DNA from: Mycobacterium sp. NBC_00419
Lineage (GTDB): Bacteria > Actinomycetota > Actinomycetes > Mycobacteriales > Mycobacteriaceae
Reading direction: 5' to 3'
Length of the DNA: 64,000 bases
Assembly (NCBI RefSeq): GCF_036023875.1
Contig: NZ_CP107931.1
Coordinates: 1,240,001 to 1,304,000 of the forward strand
The notes under the pieces were generated by a model, which was given only the letters and a program-made list of their open reading frames with translations, had not been told where the DNA came from and searched no databases. This document shows, in pieces, positions 13,245 through 27,707 of this stretch. Positions within the stretch are counted from its first letter, which is position 1. Every line of letters starts with the position of its first letter. A program made the position numbers and the translations under genes.

Positions 13245-14495
13245 TTACACGCGTTCGATCTCTCCGCCAAGTCGGACCAGATTCTCGACGAACAACGGGT
13301 AGCCGCGGTCGATGTGAAACACGTCGTGAACTTCGGTTTCGCCGTCGGCGACCAGGCCGGCCAGCACCAACCCAGCACCGGCCCGGATATCCGAGCACCA
13401 CACCGGCGCACTGGAGAGCTGCGGCAGACCGCGCACTACCGCGTGGTGGCCGTCGGTCCGCGCGTCGGCCCCGAGCCGGATCATCTCCTCGACAAACCGG
13501 AAGCGCGCCTCGAAGACGTTCTCGGTGATCATCGACGTTCCGTCAGCGATCGACGCCAGCGCGATCGCCATCGGCTGCAGGTCGGTCGGGAAGCCGGGGA
13601 ACGGCAGTGTCGCCACGTTGCAGGCCTTCGGGCGGTCGTACTGGACGATGCGGAACCCGTCATCGCTCTGCGTGACCGTCGCACCGGTGTCGTGCAACTT
13701 GTGCAGCACCAACTGAAGATGGGCCGGATCCACACCGGTGACCGAGATGTCACCGCGGGTCATCGCCGCAGCGATACCCCATGTCGCTGCGACGATCCGG
13801 TCACCGATCACCCGATGTTCGGTCGGATGCAGCTTGGGCACCCCGTTGATCGTCAACGTCGAGGTCCCGGCACCCTCGACTTGGGCGCCCATCTGGTTCA
13901 GCATCTCGCACAGGTCGACCACGTCGGGTTCCCGCGCGGCATTGTGGATCGTGGTCACGCCCTCCGCGAGGACCGCGGCCATCAGGATGTTCTCGGTGGC
14001 ACCGACGGACGGAAACTCCAGCTGGATCTCGGCGCCGCGCAGATGGTCGGCCGAGGCGACGACGCAGCCGTGCTCGATGTTGCACTCGGCCCCGAGCTGA
14101 CGCAGGCCCGACTGGTGCATGTCGAGCGGGCGCGAGCCGATCGCGTCACCGCCGGGCAGCGCCACCCTGGCCCGCTTGCACCGACCCACCAACGGACCAA
14201 GCACGCAGACCGACGCGCGGAACTGCCGCACGGCGGCGAAGTCGGCGTCGTACTTGGGCTCGTCGGGAGACGTGATCCGCACGACCGAACCGTCGAGCTC
14301 CACATTGGCGCCCAGACCACGCAGGACCTCGGCCATCAGCGGGACGTCGAGAATGTCGGGGCAATTGGTGATCGTCGTGGTGCCCTCGGCCAGCAGGCTG
14401 GCGGCCATCAGCTTCAGGACGCTGTTCTTGGCGCCGCCTACCGCGACCTCACCAGACAGCCGGTTGCCGCCGGTCACCACGAAACGTTCGCCCAC
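13245..14495 (-). CDS. murA: UDP-N-acetylglucosamine 1-carboxyvinyltransferase
   Basis: A 416-residue enzyme that transfers enolpyruvate from PEP to UDP-GlcNAc, the first committed step of peptidoglycan synthesis. The N-terminus [15 protein letters not shown] and the whole length match mycobacterial MurA (418 residues). The active-site loop reads [12 protein letters not shown]: residue 117 is Asp, where most bacteria have the fosfomycin-reactive Cys. GTG 14495 is chosen because the conserved protein begins there; the open frame continues to 14567 without similarity. It is divergent from the adenosyltransferase gene (60-base gap) and is followed by the rrn operon, the standard mycobacterial rrnA arrangement. 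Confidence 0.96.
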   Translation of the reverse strand: MGERFVVTGGNRLSGEVAVGGAKNSVLKLMAASLLAEGTTTITNCPDILDVPLMAEVLRGLGANVELDGSVVRITSPDEPKYDADFAAVRQFRASVCVLGPLVGRCKRARVALPGGDAIGSRPLDMHQSGLRQLGAECNIEHGCVVASADHLRGAEIQLEFPSVGATENILMAAVLAEGVTTIHNAAREPDVVDLCEMLNQMGAQVEGAGTSTLTINGVPKLHPTEHRVIGDRIVAATWGIAAAMTRGDISVTGVDPAHLQLVLHKLHDTGATVTQSDDGFRIVQYDRPKACNVATLPFPGFPTDLQPMAIALASIADGTSMITENVFEARFRFVEEMIRLGADARTDGHHAVVRGLPQLSSAPVWCSDIRAGAGLVLAGLVADGETEVHDVFHIDRGYPLFVENLVRLGGEIERV

Positions 14496-14555
14496 GTGGC
14501 CGAGTTTAGTGGAGCCAACACTGTTGACCGGGACGACCGCCGGTACCGTTGCGCT

Positions 14556-15149
14556 ATGGCAGTTCACCTGACCCGCATCTATACCCGTACCGGTGACGAC
14601 GGGACGTCCGGGCTGAGTGATTTCTCACGCGTGGAGAAGAGCGATCCGCGCCTGATCGCCTACGCGGACTGCGACGAGGCCAACGCGGCGCTCGGCGTGG
14701 CGGTGGCCGTCGGGCAGCCCGACGAAGGTTTGCGCAAGGTCCTGGTGCAGATCCAGAACGACCTGTTCGACGCGGGTGCCGACCTGTCGACGCCGGTCGT
14801 CGAGAACCCCGAGTACCCGCCGCTTCGCATCACCGCGCCCTACGTCGAGCGCCTCGAAGCATGGTGCGACCACTACAACGAGGACCTGCCGGCGCTGAAC
14901 TCGTTCATCCTGCCCGGCGGCACGGCACTCTCAGCCCTGCTGCACGTGGCGCGCACCGTGACACGGCGCGCCGAACGTTCCGCCTGGGTCGCGGTGAAGG
15001 CCTACCCCGACACGGTGAGTCCGCTGCCGGCCCGCTATCTCAACCGGCTCTCGGACCTGCTGTTCATCCTGTCGCGGGTGGCCAATCCCGACGGCGACGT
15101 GCTCTGGCAGCCGGGTGGGGCCAACGCCGAGCGGCCACAGACGACCTAG
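14556..15149 (+). CDS. Cob(I)yrinic acid a,c-diamide adenosyltransferase, PduO type
   Basis: A 197-residue corrinoid adenosyltransferase that moves the 5'-deoxyadenosyl group of ATP to cob(I)alamin. The N-terminal ATP loop [13 protein letters not shown] and the later [12 protein letters not shown] helix, with Arg and Glu residues of the trimer active site, are visible. It corresponds to Rv1314c (193 residues). The start is the ATG at the first conserved residue [16 protein letters not shown]. It ends 2 bases before the convergent DUF2550 gene. No cobalamin riboswitch fits in the short intergenic space. Confidence 0.93.
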   Translation: MAVHLTRIYTRTGDDGTSGLSDFSRVEKSDPRLIAYADCDEANAALGVAVAVGQPDEGLRKVLVQIQNDLFDAGADLSTPVVENPEYPPLRITAPYVERLEAWCDHYNEDLPALNSFILPGGTALSALLHVARTVTRRAERSAWVAVKAYPDTVSPLPARYLNRLSDLLFILSRVANPDGDVLWQPGGANAERPQTT

Positions 15150-15151
15150 CG

Positions 15152-15595
15152 TCAGACGGCCCGGCGTCTCGACCGCGGCGACGGCCGGGACTCGACCCAG
15201 GACAGGAACGCCGTCAACGCGCCCCGGTCCAGGGCAATCTCATAGCCGCGGCGTCGTTCGGCGGTGATGTCGTGGAGTTCGAGCACCACGATCTCTTCGG
15301 TCATGATGTCGAACTCGTCGCCGCGCGGCCCACGTCGGGAGATGATCTCCAGCCCGGGGCGGCCCAGCCTGCGGTCCGGCCACCAGCGCAGCGACGACAG
15401 CCGATAGAACCGAGCCTCGTCACCGCGATAACGGACCACCCCGTGCCGCCAGCCGTGGCCGCCGACCGCGGGAATGTCGCGCAGGATCGCGGCGGTACCG
15501 CCCTGGCGCAGCTTCCACAGCCGGTAGCTCAGTGCGACGACGACGAGCAACAGCACAGTGCTGAGCGCGGCCATGACAATCGTCGGCGCGCTCAT
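15152..15595 (-). CDS. DUF2550 membrane-anchored protein (Rv1312-like)
   Basis: A 147-residue protein with one N-terminal membrane segment (TIVMAALSTVLLLVVVALSY), then the conserved RLWKLRQGGTAAILRDIP, GHGWRHGVVRYRGDEARFYRLSSL and GPRGDEFDIMTEEIVVLEL blocks of the DUF2550 family. It has the same length as Rv1312 and the same place at the end of the ATP synthase operon, 17 bases after atpC. Its function is unknown; conservation of position suggests a link to the ATP synthase or to the membrane. Confidence 0.9.
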   Translation of the reverse strand: MSAPTIVMAALSTVLLLVVVALSYRLWKLRQGGTAAILRDIPAVGGHGWRHGVVRYRGDEARFYRLSSLRWWPDRRLGRPGLEIISRRGPRGDEFDIMTEEIVVLELHDITAERRRGYEIALDRGALTAFLSWVESRPSPRSRRRAV

Positions 15596-15612
15596 CGGTC
15601 GCTGGCCCCGGT

Positions 15613-15978
15613 CTAGTCGAGTTGGCCGACGGCCCGCAGCCGAGCCCTGCCGCGAGCGGCGGTCTCGGGATCGTCGCTGGCGGCATCCGCTTTGGCGGCT
15701 TCGGCGTCGATCTCGGACTCGAACTCCGCAGACTCAGCGAGGATGGTCACACCGGCTTCAGTCACCGACAGGTAGCCACCGTCAACGGCAATCCGCAGAT
15801 CGTCCTCGCCCTCACGCTCGACCCTGACCATCGCGTCGTCGACCAACTGGGCGACCAACGGAATGTGCCGAGGCAGAATGCCGATCTCGCCCGATGTGGT
15901 GCGGGTGAAGACGAAACTCGCCTTCCCCGACCAAATCTTGCGCTCAACGGCGACGATGTCGACGTCCAATTCGGCCAT
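15613..15978 (-). CDS. atpC: F1Fo ATP synthase subunit epsilon
   Basis: A 121-residue epsilon subunit, part of the central rotor stalk that couples and inhibits F1. It shows the N-terminal beta-sandwich ([43 protein letters not shown]) and a short C-terminal helical part, as in mycobacteria, where this subunit is compact. It lies 66 bases after atpD. Confidence 0.96.
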   Translation of the reverse strand: MAELDVDIVAVERKIWSGKASFVFTRTTSGEIGILPRHIPLVAQLVDDAMVRVEREGEDDLRIAVDGGYLSVTEAGVTILAESAEFESEIDAEAAKADAASDDPETAARGRARLRAVGQLD

Positions 15979-16044
15979 CTCACATCACCTTTCGGCTTGC
16001 AGTCCCGCTCATCTCGAGCCCGATGTTCTTCGCGCAAGCGCTCA

Positions 16045-18421
<2,377 letters not shown>

Positions 18422-18428
18422 TGGTTAC

Positions 18429-20075
18429 CTAGGCCTTCTTGGGCGCCGGCTTGCGGACCTTGACCGATTCCTTCTCCAGGTCCTCCGGATCGAGCGCCTC
18501 AGTGGAATCGTCGACCACCACCGAGCTGCCGTCGGTGGTCAGGAAGCCCTTCTTGAAGTCGGCGATCACCGAGACCAGCTTCTCCTCGAGCTCCTCGGAG
18601 AGCTTCTTGGTCTCCTTGATGCCGGTCAGGATGTCGGAGTGGCTGGCCTTGACATGCTCCAGGAAATCGGACTCGAAGCGCGAGACATCCTCGGCCGGAA
18701 CAGAATCCAGGTGGCCCTGGGTGCCGAGGAAGATCGCCACGACCTGATCCTCGACCGCGAGCGGGCTGTACTGCGGCTGCTTGAGCAACTCGACCAGGCG
18801 CACACCGCGATCGAGCTGAGCCTTGGAGGCCGCATCCAGATCCGAGGCGAAGGCGGCGAACGCCTCCAGCTCGCGGTACTGCGACAGATCCAGACGCAGA
18901 CTGCCCGCCACTTCCTTCATCGCCTTGATCTGGGCTGCGCCACCGACGCGCGACACCGACACACCGACGTTGACGGCCGGGCGCACACCCTGGTTGAACA
19001 AGTCGGATTCCAGGAAGCACTGACCGTCGGTGATCGAGATGACGTTGGTCGGGATGTAGGCCGAGATGTCGTTGGCCTTGGTCTCGATGATCGGCAGGCC
19101 GGTCATCGAACCGCCGCCGAGTTCGTCGGACAGCTTGCCGCAACGCTCCAGCAGGCGCGAGTGCAGGTAGAAGACGTCACCCGGGTACGCCTCGCGGCCC
19201 GGCGGGCGACGCAGCAGCAGCGAGATGGCGCGGTACGCCTCGGCCTGCTTGGTCAGGTCGTCGAACACGATCAGCACGTGCTTACCGGCGTACATCCAGT
19301 GCTGGCCGATGGCCGAACCCGTGTAGGGCGCCAGCCATTTGAAGCCGGCAGCATCAGATGCCGGGGCGGCGACGATGGTGGTGTACTCCATCGCCCCGCC
19401 CTCCTCCAGCGCCCGCTTGACGCTGGCGATGGTCGAGCCCTTCTGGCCGATCGCGACGTACACGCAGCGCACCTGCTGCTTGGGATCGCCTGTCTCCCAC
19501 GCCTCGCGCTGGTTCAGGATGGTGTCGACACAGACGGCGGTCTTGCCGGTCTTGCGGTCACCGATGATCAGCTGGCGCTGTCCGCGGCCGATGGGCGTCA
19601 TGGCGTCGATGGCCTTGATACCGGTCTGCAGCGGCTCGCTGACACTCTGGCGCTGCACCACCGAGGGCGCCTGCAGCTCGAGCACGCGCCGGGTCTCGGC
19701 CTCGATGTCGCCCTGGGCGTCGATCGGCTGGCCGAGCGGGTTGACGACGCGTCCGAGGAACGCATCACCGACGGGTACCGAGAGCACCTCGCCGGTCCGC
19801 TTGACCTGCTGCCCCTCTTCGATCTTCTCGAAGTCTCCGAGGATGACCGCGCCGACGCTGTGCTCGTCGAGGTTGAGCGCCACACCCAGCACGCCGCCGG
19901 GGAACTCCAGCAGCTCCTGGGTCATCACCGAGGGCAGGCCCTCGACGTGGGCGATGCCGTCACCGGCATCGATAACGGTGCCGATCTCTTCGCGCCCGGT
20001 GTCCGCCTCGAAGCTAGAGACGTAATCCTGGATGGCGCCCTGGATGTCGTCAGCCGAGATTGTCAACTCTGCCAT
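18429..20075 (-). CDS. atpA: F1Fo ATP synthase subunit alpha
   Basis: A 548-residue non-catalytic nucleotide-binding subunit. The Walker A motif is GDRKTGKT and the alpha signature around [21 protein letters not shown] is present. The C-terminus extends about 35 residues past that of E. coli and is charged ([23 protein letters not shown]). This is the known mycobacterial alpha extension, reported to suppress ATPase activity. Confidence 0.97.
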   Translation of the reverse strand: MAELTISADDIQGAIQDYVSSFEADTGREEIGTVIDAGDGIAHVEGLPSVMTQELLEFPGGVLGVALNLDEHSVGAVILGDFEKIEEGQQVKRTGEVLSVPVGDAFLGRVVNPLGQPIDAQGDIEAETRRVLELQAPSVVQRQSVSEPLQTGIKAIDAMTPIGRGQRQLIIGDRKTGKTAVCVDTILNQREAWETGDPKQQVRCVYVAIGQKGSTIASVKRALEEGGAMEYTTIVAAPASDAAGFKWLAPYTGSAIGQHWMYAGKHVLIVFDDLTKQAEAYRAISLLLRRPPGREAYPGDVFYLHSRLLERCGKLSDELGGGSMTGLPIIETKANDISAYIPTNVISITDGQCFLESDLFNQGVRPAVNVGVSVSRVGGAAQIKAMKEVAGSLRLDLSQYRELEAFAAFASDLDAASKAQLDRGVRLVELLKQPQYSPLAVEDQVVAIFLGTQGHLDSVPAEDVSRFESDFLEHVKASHSDILTGIKETKKLSEELEEKLVSVIADFKKGFLTTDGSSVVVDDSTEALDPEDLEKESVKVRKPAPKKA

Positions 20076-20120
20076 GGCTTTTCGTCTTCCTGCCTTTGTT
20101 CTGGGTCTGGGGTGGTCGTG

Positions 20121-21452
20121 CTAGTCGGGCAGCTTGGTGACTGCTGCGGCCAGCCGCGAGGACAGCGTTCCGTCGATCACCTCGTCGCCGACGGCGACCG
20201 AAAGGCCGCCCAGCACGTCGGGATCGATGTTCAGCTGCACCGAAACTGGGTGGTTGTAAATCCGGGTGAGCACCTGGGTGAGGCGGGTGCGCTGGGCATC
20301 GCTGAGATCGGTTGCCGCGTTCACCTGAGCGACGATCTCGCCGCGGCGGGCGACCGCCAACTGAGCAAGCCCCAGTACCGCCTCGTCGGCACGCTCGCCG
20401 CGAAGTAGACCCACGGTCTGAGTCAGCAATGCCGTCGCGGTCGGGTTGGCGCCGTGCTCCTGGCTCATGAGCGACCGAACCAGGTCGGCACGAGCCTGCG
20501 CGGGCTTGGCGAAGTCGCTGAGCAGCGATGTCAGCTGCGGCCGTTCGTCGAGGATGCGGCTGAACCGGAACAGCTGTTCCTCGACATCGTCAGCCTGGTT
20601 GTCCCGCTCCGCACGGACCAGCAGGCTCAGCCGTGCGACATGCTCGACGACGTCGACCAAGTCAGAGGTCCGCGACCACCGCACGGACACCGCGGAATCG
20701 AGCAAGCCGAGCGTGGTGTCACCGACCTTGCCGGCCAGCAGGCGCGCAAGCAGTTGCTTCTTTGCCTCTACCTCACCGGTTGCCTCGGCGAGGTGCCGAG
20801 CCAGGATCGGCTCGGCGACAAGCAGTCCGGCGACCGAAGCCAACTCGTCGGACAACGTCGACAGCGCGTCACCGGACAGCCCGGACGAGACGGCGTCGAA
20901 CTTCGACACCACCGCGGTCTGCGCATCCCGGCTTGCCGAACGAAGATCCGAGGAGACCTCGGGCGTGAACGCCGCCGGTGCCATCGAATCGAGCTCATCG
21001 AGGAAGCGGTCGATGGTCGCCGACTGTGCCTGAGGATCGGCGATGTGAGCACGCACCAGATCGCCCGCACGGCGGATCGACTCGGCACCCAGCTCCGAAC
21101 GGAGCTGGCGGATCAACTGGGTGCGCAACAGCGCAACCTGCTGTCCACCTTGGACTTTGATCCTCTCGACCTCGACGTCAGCCTGCGCGCGAAGCTGCTC
21201 GGCGATGCGCACGGAATCCGTACGCGCCTCTTCGACGATGTGCTTGGCTTCGGCCTTGGCCTCGGCGATCCGCTCCGCGTGATGCTTGTCGGCATCAGCC
21301 AGTCGGGTGGCCGCCGTGGCGCTCTCGGCGAGCTGGTTGCGCACCGCGTCCTGCTGGTTGGTCATCATGCGGCGCACCGGCGGCGCCACGTAGCGCCAGA
21401 TGATCCAGATGATGACCAGGAAGCCGATGAGCTGTCCGATGAAGGTTGACAT
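20121..21452 (-). CDS. atpH: Fused b'-delta subunit of F1Fo ATP synthase
   Basis: A 443-residue mycobacterial fusion. Residues 1-25 are a membrane anchor ([19 protein letters not shown]), residues about 30-165 a b-type coiled-coil stator, and the rest a delta subunit ending in the typical [28 protein letters not shown] block. The peripheral stalk is therefore made of this fusion plus AtpF. The length matches M. tuberculosis AtpH (446). ATG 21452 is chosen for its GGTAGGAGA ribosome-binding site. The atpF stop lies 4 bases upstream. Confidence 0.96.
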   Translation of the reverse strand: MSTFIGQLIGFLVIIWIIWRYVAPPVRRMMTNQQDAVRNQLAESATAATRLADADKHHAERIAEAKAEAKHIVEEARTDSVRIAEQLRAQADVEVERIKVQGGQQVALLRTQLIRQLRSELGAESIRRAGDLVRAHIADPQAQSATIDRFLDELDSMAPAAFTPEVSSDLRSASRDAQTAVVSKFDAVSSGLSGDALSTLSDELASVAGLLVAEPILARHLAEATGEVEAKKQLLARLLAGKVGDTTLGLLDSAVSVRWSRTSDLVDVVEHVARLSLLVRAERDNQADDVEEQLFRFSRILDERPQLTSLLSDFAKPAQARADLVRSLMSQEHGANPTATALLTQTVGLLRGERADEAVLGLAQLAVARRGEIVAQVNAATDLSDAQRTRLTQVLTRIYNHPVSVQLNIDPDVLGGLSVAVGDEVIDGTLSSRLAAAVTKLPD

Positions 21453-21456
21453 TCTC

Positions 21457-21972
21457 CTACCGTCCCGACGCCGTCGACGCCGCCGTAGTGGACACCTCGA
21501 CACCGAGGACCCGGCTGGCCAGGGTGCTCGAGAGGGCTTCCACCGAGGACCTCAGCTCCGCCGAGATCGCATCGCTTTGCAGCTTGAGCTGCTCGGACGC
21601 CTGCGCGAGCGTGCCCGCTGCCTCTTCGCTGGCGCGGCCGCGCATCTCGTCGAGGATCTTGCGACCCTCGGCCCGAGCCTCGTCGCGGATACCCGCGGCC
21701 TCGGTACGAGCCGACTGCAACTCCTTCTGGTAGTCGGAGTCGGCGGCGGCTTCCTGCTCGGTGGCCTTGCGGTTGTCCTCGGTGGTCTTGACGACCATCG
21801 CCTCGCGCTCACCGAGCACCTTCTGGATCGGCGGTACGACGAACTTGCCGATCACGCCCAGCACGATCAAGAAGATGGCCAGCACGAAGAAGAAGGTGCC
21901 GTTGGGGATGAGGAAGTTCGACGTGCCGCCGCCTTCCTCAGCCGCCAACAAGGTGACGCTGTGCTCCCCCAT
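21457..21972 (-). CDS. atpF: F1Fo ATP synthase subunit b
   Basis: A 171-residue stator subunit: a single membrane helix ([22 protein letters not shown]) followed by a long charged coiled coil. It pairs with the b-like part of the AtpH fusion to form the peripheral stalk. It starts 5 bases after the atpE stop. Confidence 0.96.
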   Translation of the reverse strand: MGEHSVTLLAAEEGGGTSNFLIPNGTFFFVLAIFLIVLGVIGKFVVPPIQKVLGEREAMVVKTTEDNRKATEQEAAADSDYQKELQSARTEAAGIRDEARAEGRKILDEMRGRASEEAAGTLAQASEQLKLQSDAISAELRSSVEALSSTLASRVLGVEVSTTAASTASGR

Positions 21973-21977
21973 GCCGG

Positions 21978-22232
<255 letters not shown>

Positions 22233-22300
22233 CTATCCTCCTTGATTGCTGGTAGGACTCCTACCAGGCTGTGGGTGGTTCGGGGGTCGAACACGTCTTT

Positions 22301-23056
22301 TTAGTGGTGCTCCTCATCCAGTTCCATGGACTGGCTGAAGTACAGGATTGTCAGCAGGGCGAAGATGAACGCCTGGATGAGGCCGACGAAGAGGTCGAAC
22401 GTTTTCCAGATGGCGTTCGGCGCCCACATGATGTACGGCGGGAACAGCGCGATCAGCGCGACCATGATGCCGCCGGCGAAGATGTTGCCGAAAAGTCGGA
22501 GTGACAGCGAGATCGGCTTGGCGATTTCCTCGACCAGGTTGATCGGTGCCAGGAACGCGACGTGGCCCTTGAGCAGCTTGACCGGGTGACCCAGCAGACC
22601 GCGGCGCCAGATACCGGCGGCGTGGTAGCAGAGGAACACGAACAGCGCGAGCGCGAGCACGAAGTTGATGTCGGCGGCGGGCGGCTTGAGCAGCTCGTGG
22701 GTTCCGCCGTCAGCAGTGCCGTACTGCACCGGCAGCACCGAGATCCAGTTCGCGATGAGGATGAAGACGAACAGCGCGACGGCCAGGGGCAGCACGAACG
22801 GCGCGACCTTCATGCCGATGGCCTGCTCGATCTGGCCGCGCATCTGGGTGGTCAGCGCCTCCCAGAACAGCTGGACACCGCTGGGTACACCGGTCGAGGT
22901 GACCTTGGCCCGCAGGAAGAACGCCAACGCGATCACGATGACGGCGGCGACCGCGGTGGCCAGGATCGTGTCGACGTTCACCGTCATCCCGAGCCAGGTG
23001 GCCTGGGTGTGATGACCGACCTCGATGGCGCCCTCGGCCAGGATCCGTTCACTCAT
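22301..23056 (-). CDS. atpB: F1Fo ATP synthase subunit a
   Basis: A 251-residue membrane subunit that forms the proton half-channels against the c-ring. The essential Arg is in [14 protein letters not shown]; the last helices ([24 protein letters not shown]) are typical. The 71 bases between it and atpE hold only the atpE ribosome-binding site region. It starts 7 bases after atpI. Confidence 0.97.
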   Translation of the reverse strand: MSERILAEGAIEVGHHTQATWLGMTVNVDTILATAVAAVIVIALAFFLRAKVTSTGVPSGVQLFWEALTTQMRGQIEQAIGMKVAPFVLPLAVALFVFILIANWISVLPVQYGTADGGTHELLKPPAADINFVLALALFVFLCYHAAGIWRRGLLGHPVKLLKGHVAFLAPINLVEEIAKPISLSLRLFGNIFAGGIMVALIALFPPYIMWAPNAIWKTFDLFVGLIQAFIFALLTILYFSQSMELDEEHH

Positions 23057-23063
23057 GGTGTGC

Positions 23064-23531
23064 TCAATCCTTCGATGCTTCTTCGGGGGTGCCCGACCCC
23101 GCGGCTACAACGTCACTGTCTTCACCCGTGCGAATCTTCTTCCACACGGGCAGCGCAGTACTCAAAACAAGCAAAACCTGGAACAACGCCAACCCGAACA
23201 GCACCCCGAGGCCCGTCGGCCGGAACGAGAACGCGATCGCCAGGCCGATGGCGCTGATGATCAGCAGCCGGGTGGCGGAGTTCAGCGCCATCTTGCGCTT
23301 GAGCGGATGGTCGCCTGCGGTGATCGACTCCACCGAACGCTGGACAAGGACGGCGTTGAGCAGACCGAGAGCGAGCCCGACACCGAAGAACACGCCGTAC
23401 ATGATGTGGCCGGTGAGCGCGGCCAGACCGACAGCCAGGACGGTCAGAGCGCAGCAGATCGCAAGCAGCCGAACGGGCCGGAAGGCAACGGACGGAAACA
23501 CCAACGGCGCATCGTGCGCTGGTGTCGTCAC
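23064..23531 (-). CDS. atpI: ATP synthase protein I-like membrane protein (Rv1303-like)
   Basis: A 155-residue protein with four hydrophobic segments. The N-terminus ([20 protein letters not shown]) and the block [19 protein letters not shown] are nearly identical to Rv1303, first gene of the mycobacterial atp operon. AtpI-type proteins assist c-ring assembly or act as small ion transporters. The upstream 234 bases to wecA probably hold the atp operon promoter; I see no convincing -35/-10 pair there. Confidence 0.88.
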   Translation of the reverse strand: MTTPAHDAPLVFPSVAFRPVRLLAICCALTVLAVGLAALTGHIMYGVFFGVGLALGLLNAVLVQRSVESITAGDHPLKRKMALNSATRLLIISAIGLAIAFSFRPTGLGVLFGLALFQVLLVLSTALPVWKKIRTGEDSDVVAAGSGTPEEASKD

Positions 23532-23765
23532 AGGTTCACCTCAATCTTGCGTTGTCGAGAGCTGTCCGAGCGATTCTCAGGTGGCCCGCCGAGCGTATCG
23601 GACGGCGATAGGCGCACTGGAATCACCCAAGGGGCAGCTCCCTTTGTCGGTCATGAAGCGGCTCATCGGAGGTGAATCCGACGGGCCGGGGGCCGGCAAC
23701 CCGCGAGGTTTCTTTCGGGTTCTGCCAGCACCGTACCACATGGTAGACGGCACTAAACACGTCTA

Positions 23766-24956
23766 CTACTCCGCGTCGTAAAGACCGTCGTAGGCGTCGT
23801 CTCCGCGGCGCAGCAGCGGGATCAAAGTGACGACGACGGCCACCACGATCGCGGCCAGCATCACCGCCCCGGTGTAGCGCGGATCGAAGAAGATCGTGCT
23901 CGCCGCACCGAGGGCGACGATGCCGACCCACAGGTAGATCAACAGCACCACGCGCCGGTGCGAATGGCCGATCTGCAGCAACCGGTGGTGCAGGTGCATC
24001 TTGTCGGGACTGAACGGGCTCTGCCCCGCCCTGGTGCGCCGCACGATCGCCAGCAGCATGTCGAGGGCGGGAACGAACATCACCGCCACCACCAACAGGA
24101 ACGGCGACAACAACGCGAAGACGTCCCGGGCGCCGTATGCACTCTGCGAGATCGGGCCCGCCGCGGTGGTCGACGCGGCGGCGAGCATCAGCCCGATCAG
24201 CATCGAGCCGGAGTCGCCCATGAAGATCTTGGCCCGGTAGAAGTTGTGCGGCAGGAAGCCCAGGCAGGCCCCCGCAAGCACCACCGAGATCACGGCGGGC
24301 GGATAGAACAGCACATCGCCACCGTGGTCGCGCAGCAGTCCGACGGAGAAGATGCAGATGGCCGAGGCGGTGATCAACCCGAGGCCGGCGGCGAGCCCGT
24401 CGAGCCCGTCGACGAAGTTCATCGCATTGACGATCGAGACGGTCAGCGCCAGCGTGAGCAGGATCGACGAGACCTGGTCGAGCACGATGGTGCCCACACC
24501 ACCGAAGGGGATGTAGAGGACGCTCCACGCCACCCCCATGGTGACGAGCACGCTGGCAGCGGTGATCTGGCCGGCGAACTTGGTCAGCGCGTCCAGACCC
24601 CAGCGGTCGTCGATCAGACCGATGACCATGATCAGGCCGCCGGCGACGACCACCGCGGGCATCCCCGACGAATAGATGAAACCGCGCGTCAGCGCGGGCA
24701 GCTGGGAGGCGAGGAAGACCGCGGCGACCACGCCGAGGTACATCGCCAGCCCGCCCATCCGGGGAGTCGGCCGGGTGTGGACATCACGCTCGCGGGGATA
24801 GGCCAGCGCGCCGGCTCGAGTGGCCAGCGCGCGCACCCACCCGGTCGCGAAATAGGTGATGATCGCCGCTGTCAGGCCGACGAGTGCCAACTCCCGCAAC
24901 GGGACACCGGCACCGCGGTCCGACAGTGCGAGAAGGACTTCGGTTCCGCTGGACAT
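23766..24956 (-). CDS. wecA: Decaprenyl-phosphate GlcNAc-1-phosphate transferase
   Basis: A 396-residue polytopic enzyme that transfers GlcNAc-1-phosphate from UDP-GlcNAc to decaprenyl phosphate, starting the linker unit that joins arabinogalactan to peptidoglycan. The PNPT-family motifs are present: GLIDDRWGLD, NFVDGLDGLAAG with its catalytic aspartates, AKIFMGDSGSMLIG, and the HLHHRLLQIGHSHRR cytoplasmic loop. It has about eleven hydrophobic helices. It corresponds to Rv1302 (rfe/wecA) and keeps the same neighbours. Confidence 0.95.
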   Translation of the reverse strand: MSSGTEVLLALSDRGAGVPLRELALVGLTAAIITYFATGWVRALATRAGALAYPRERDVHTRPTPRMGGLAMYLGVVAAVFLASQLPALTRGFIYSSGMPAVVVAGGLIMVIGLIDDRWGLDALTKFAGQITAASVLVTMGVAWSVLYIPFGGVGTIVLDQVSSILLTLALTVSIVNAMNFVDGLDGLAAGLGLITASAICIFSVGLLRDHGGDVLFYPPAVISVVLAGACLGFLPHNFYRAKIFMGDSGSMLIGLMLAAASTTAAGPISQSAYGARDVFALLSPFLLVVAVMFVPALDMLLAIVRRTRAGQSPFSPDKMHLHHRLLQIGHSHRRVVLLIYLWVGIVALGAASTIFFDPRYTGAVMLAAIVVAVVVTLIPLLRRGDDAYDGLYDAE

Positions 24957-25009
24957 TTGGACAAACCGTACTGCACCAAGCTGTGGCCGACGACGTGCCG
25001 ATCAGGCGG

Positions 25010-25663
25010 TCAGGCGGTCAGGGAGCTGACATCGACACCGAGAACGTCGGCGACGGCCTGGGCGCTGATCGGACCCTCCCGCAGGATGCGCGGAGTCGCG
25101 CCGGTGAGGTCGACGATGGTGGACGCGGCCTGCTGCTGCGACGGCCCGGCGTCGAGGTACACCTGGACCAGATCCCCCAGCTGACTTTGGGCCTCGTCGG
25201 CCGTGGTGGCCGGCGGGCGCCCGGAGATGTTGGCACTGGAGACGGCCATGGGGCCGGTTTCGCGGAGCAGTTCGATGGCCACCGGGTGCAGCGGCATCCG
25301 CAGCATGACGGTGCCGCGGGCGTCGCCGAGGTCCCACTGCAACGACGGGGCCTGCTGGACCACCAGGCTCAGCGCACCGGGCCAGAACGCCCGGATCAGC
25401 TCACGCGCGGCGTGCGGAACCGTGTAGACCAGCCCCTCGATGGTGTGCCAGGACCCGACCAGCACACCGACCGGCATGTCACGACCTCGGCCCTTGGCGG
25501 CGAGCAGGCCGGCGACGGCGTCGCTGTCGAATGCGTCGGCACCGAGGCCGTACACCGTGTCGGTGGGCATGACGACCAGCCGGCCGCTCTTGACCGCGGC
25601 GGCGGCCGCCGAGACAGCCTCAGCGCGCCGGGCACTGTCTGCGCAGTCGAACACCTGGGTCAT
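25010..25663 (-). CDS. Threonylcarbamoyl-AMP synthase (Sua5/YrdC family)
   Basis: A 217-residue enzyme that makes threonylcarbamoyl-AMP from Thr, bicarbonate and ATP for the t6A37 modification of ANN-decoding tRNAs. Family motifs are visible: PTDTVYGLGADAFD near the N-terminus, SSANISGRPPATT, and STIVDLTGATPRILREG. It matches Rv1301 (217 residues). The start codon overlaps the prmC stop (ATGA), so it is translationally coupled to prmC. Confidence 0.94.
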   Translation of the reverse strand: MTQVFDCADSARRAEAVSAAAAAVKSGRLVVMPTDTVYGLGADAFDSDAVAGLLAAKGRGRDMPVGVLVGSWHTIEGLVYTVPHAARELIRAFWPGALSLVVQQAPSLQWDLGDARGTVMLRMPLHPVAIELLRETGPMAVSSANISGRPPATTADEAQSQLGDLVQVYLDAGPSQQQAASTIVDLTGATPRILREGPISAQAVADVLGVDVSSLTA

Positions 25664-26532
25664 GGTGACTCCTCCATGTTGGGTCCGCCCCTGCGGGCCG
25701 TCACGTAGCGTGGCCGCCCCGCCAAGTCACGGTGCGCCGTGACCGCTGTGAAAAGTCCAGTGCGGCTGATGGTTTCAACCGTCTGCTGCGATGTCGTGTC
25801 GTCATGCTCGATGGCCAGCAACCCACCGTGGCGCAACCAACGGCCGGCGAGGCCGACGAGGGGGCCGATCACCGCCATGCCGTCGGGGCCGCCGAACAGC
25901 GCGTGGGCCGGGTCGTGCTCGGCGACTTCGGGTTCCAGCACCGCCCCGGCGGGGATGTAAGGGGGGTTGGACACCACGAGGTCGACCGTACCGTCCAGCT
26001 CGGGCAACAGCCCGGCCGCGGTGACGTCGGCGCACACCAGTTGCACGGCGGTGGCCTCGGTGTTGCGCCGGGCGTACTCCAGCGCGGCGGGATCGTCGTC
26101 GACGGCCACGACCCGGGCACGCGGCCACGCGGCGGCCAGCGCCAGGGCCAGGGCACCCGATCCCGTGCACAGGTCGACGATCACCGGCTCATCCGGCAAT
26201 CGTTGGGCCACAGCCCATTCCAGCAACGCCTCGGTTTCGGGCCGCGGGATGAACACGCCGGGACCGACCCGCAGCTGCAGCGGCCCGAAGGCCGCGGTAC
26301 CGGTGAGGTGCTGCACGGGGATGCGCCGGGTGCGCTGGGAGATCACCTGGTCGTAGCGGTGGTAGAAGTCCGGCCCAGGCGGGTCGATGGTGGCCAGCCG
26401 GCCACGCTCGGTGCCTGCCAGGTGCGCGGCGAGCAACTCGGCATCGATTCGCGCGGAGTCGATCCCGGCCTCGGCGAGCACAGCGGTGGCCGCATCGATG
26501 GCCTGCCGCAGGCGATACCGCTGGGCCGTCAC
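25660..26532 (-). CDS. prmC: Peptide chain release factor N5-glutamine methyltransferase
   Basis: A 290-residue SAM-dependent methyltransferase that methylates the Gln of the GGQ motif of release factors. An N-terminal helical domain is followed by the Rossmann core with VDLCTGSGALALALA (SAM loop) and the catalytic VVSNPPYIP. GTG 26532 is chosen because it follows the prfA stop by 7 bases and begins the conserved domain. Its substrate RF1 is encoded directly upstream. Confidence 0.95.
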   Translation of the reverse strand: MTAQRYRLRQAIDAATAVLAEAGIDSARIDAELLAAHLAGTERGRLATIDPPGPDFYHRYDQVISQRTRRIPVQHLTGTAAFGPLQLRVGPGVFIPRPETEALLEWAVAQRLPDEPVIVDLCTGSGALALALAAAWPRARVVAVDDDPAALEYARRNTEATAVQLVCADVTAAGLLPELDGTVDLVVSNPPYIPAGAVLEPEVAEHDPAHALFGGPDGMAVIGPLVGLAGRWLRHGGLLAIEHDDTTSQQTVETISRTGLFTAVTAHRDLAGRPRYVTARRGGPNMEESP

Positions 26533-26539
26533 TGCGCCG

Positions 26540-27616
<1,077 letters not shown>

Positions 27617-27707
27617 TCAACCCTCCTTCACCGTCAACTGTGCCCGAACGCAGACCGACGCCCGGCCTCTCGCTGAATACTCGAGAGAGCGGGCGTCGGT
27701 AAGGCAG

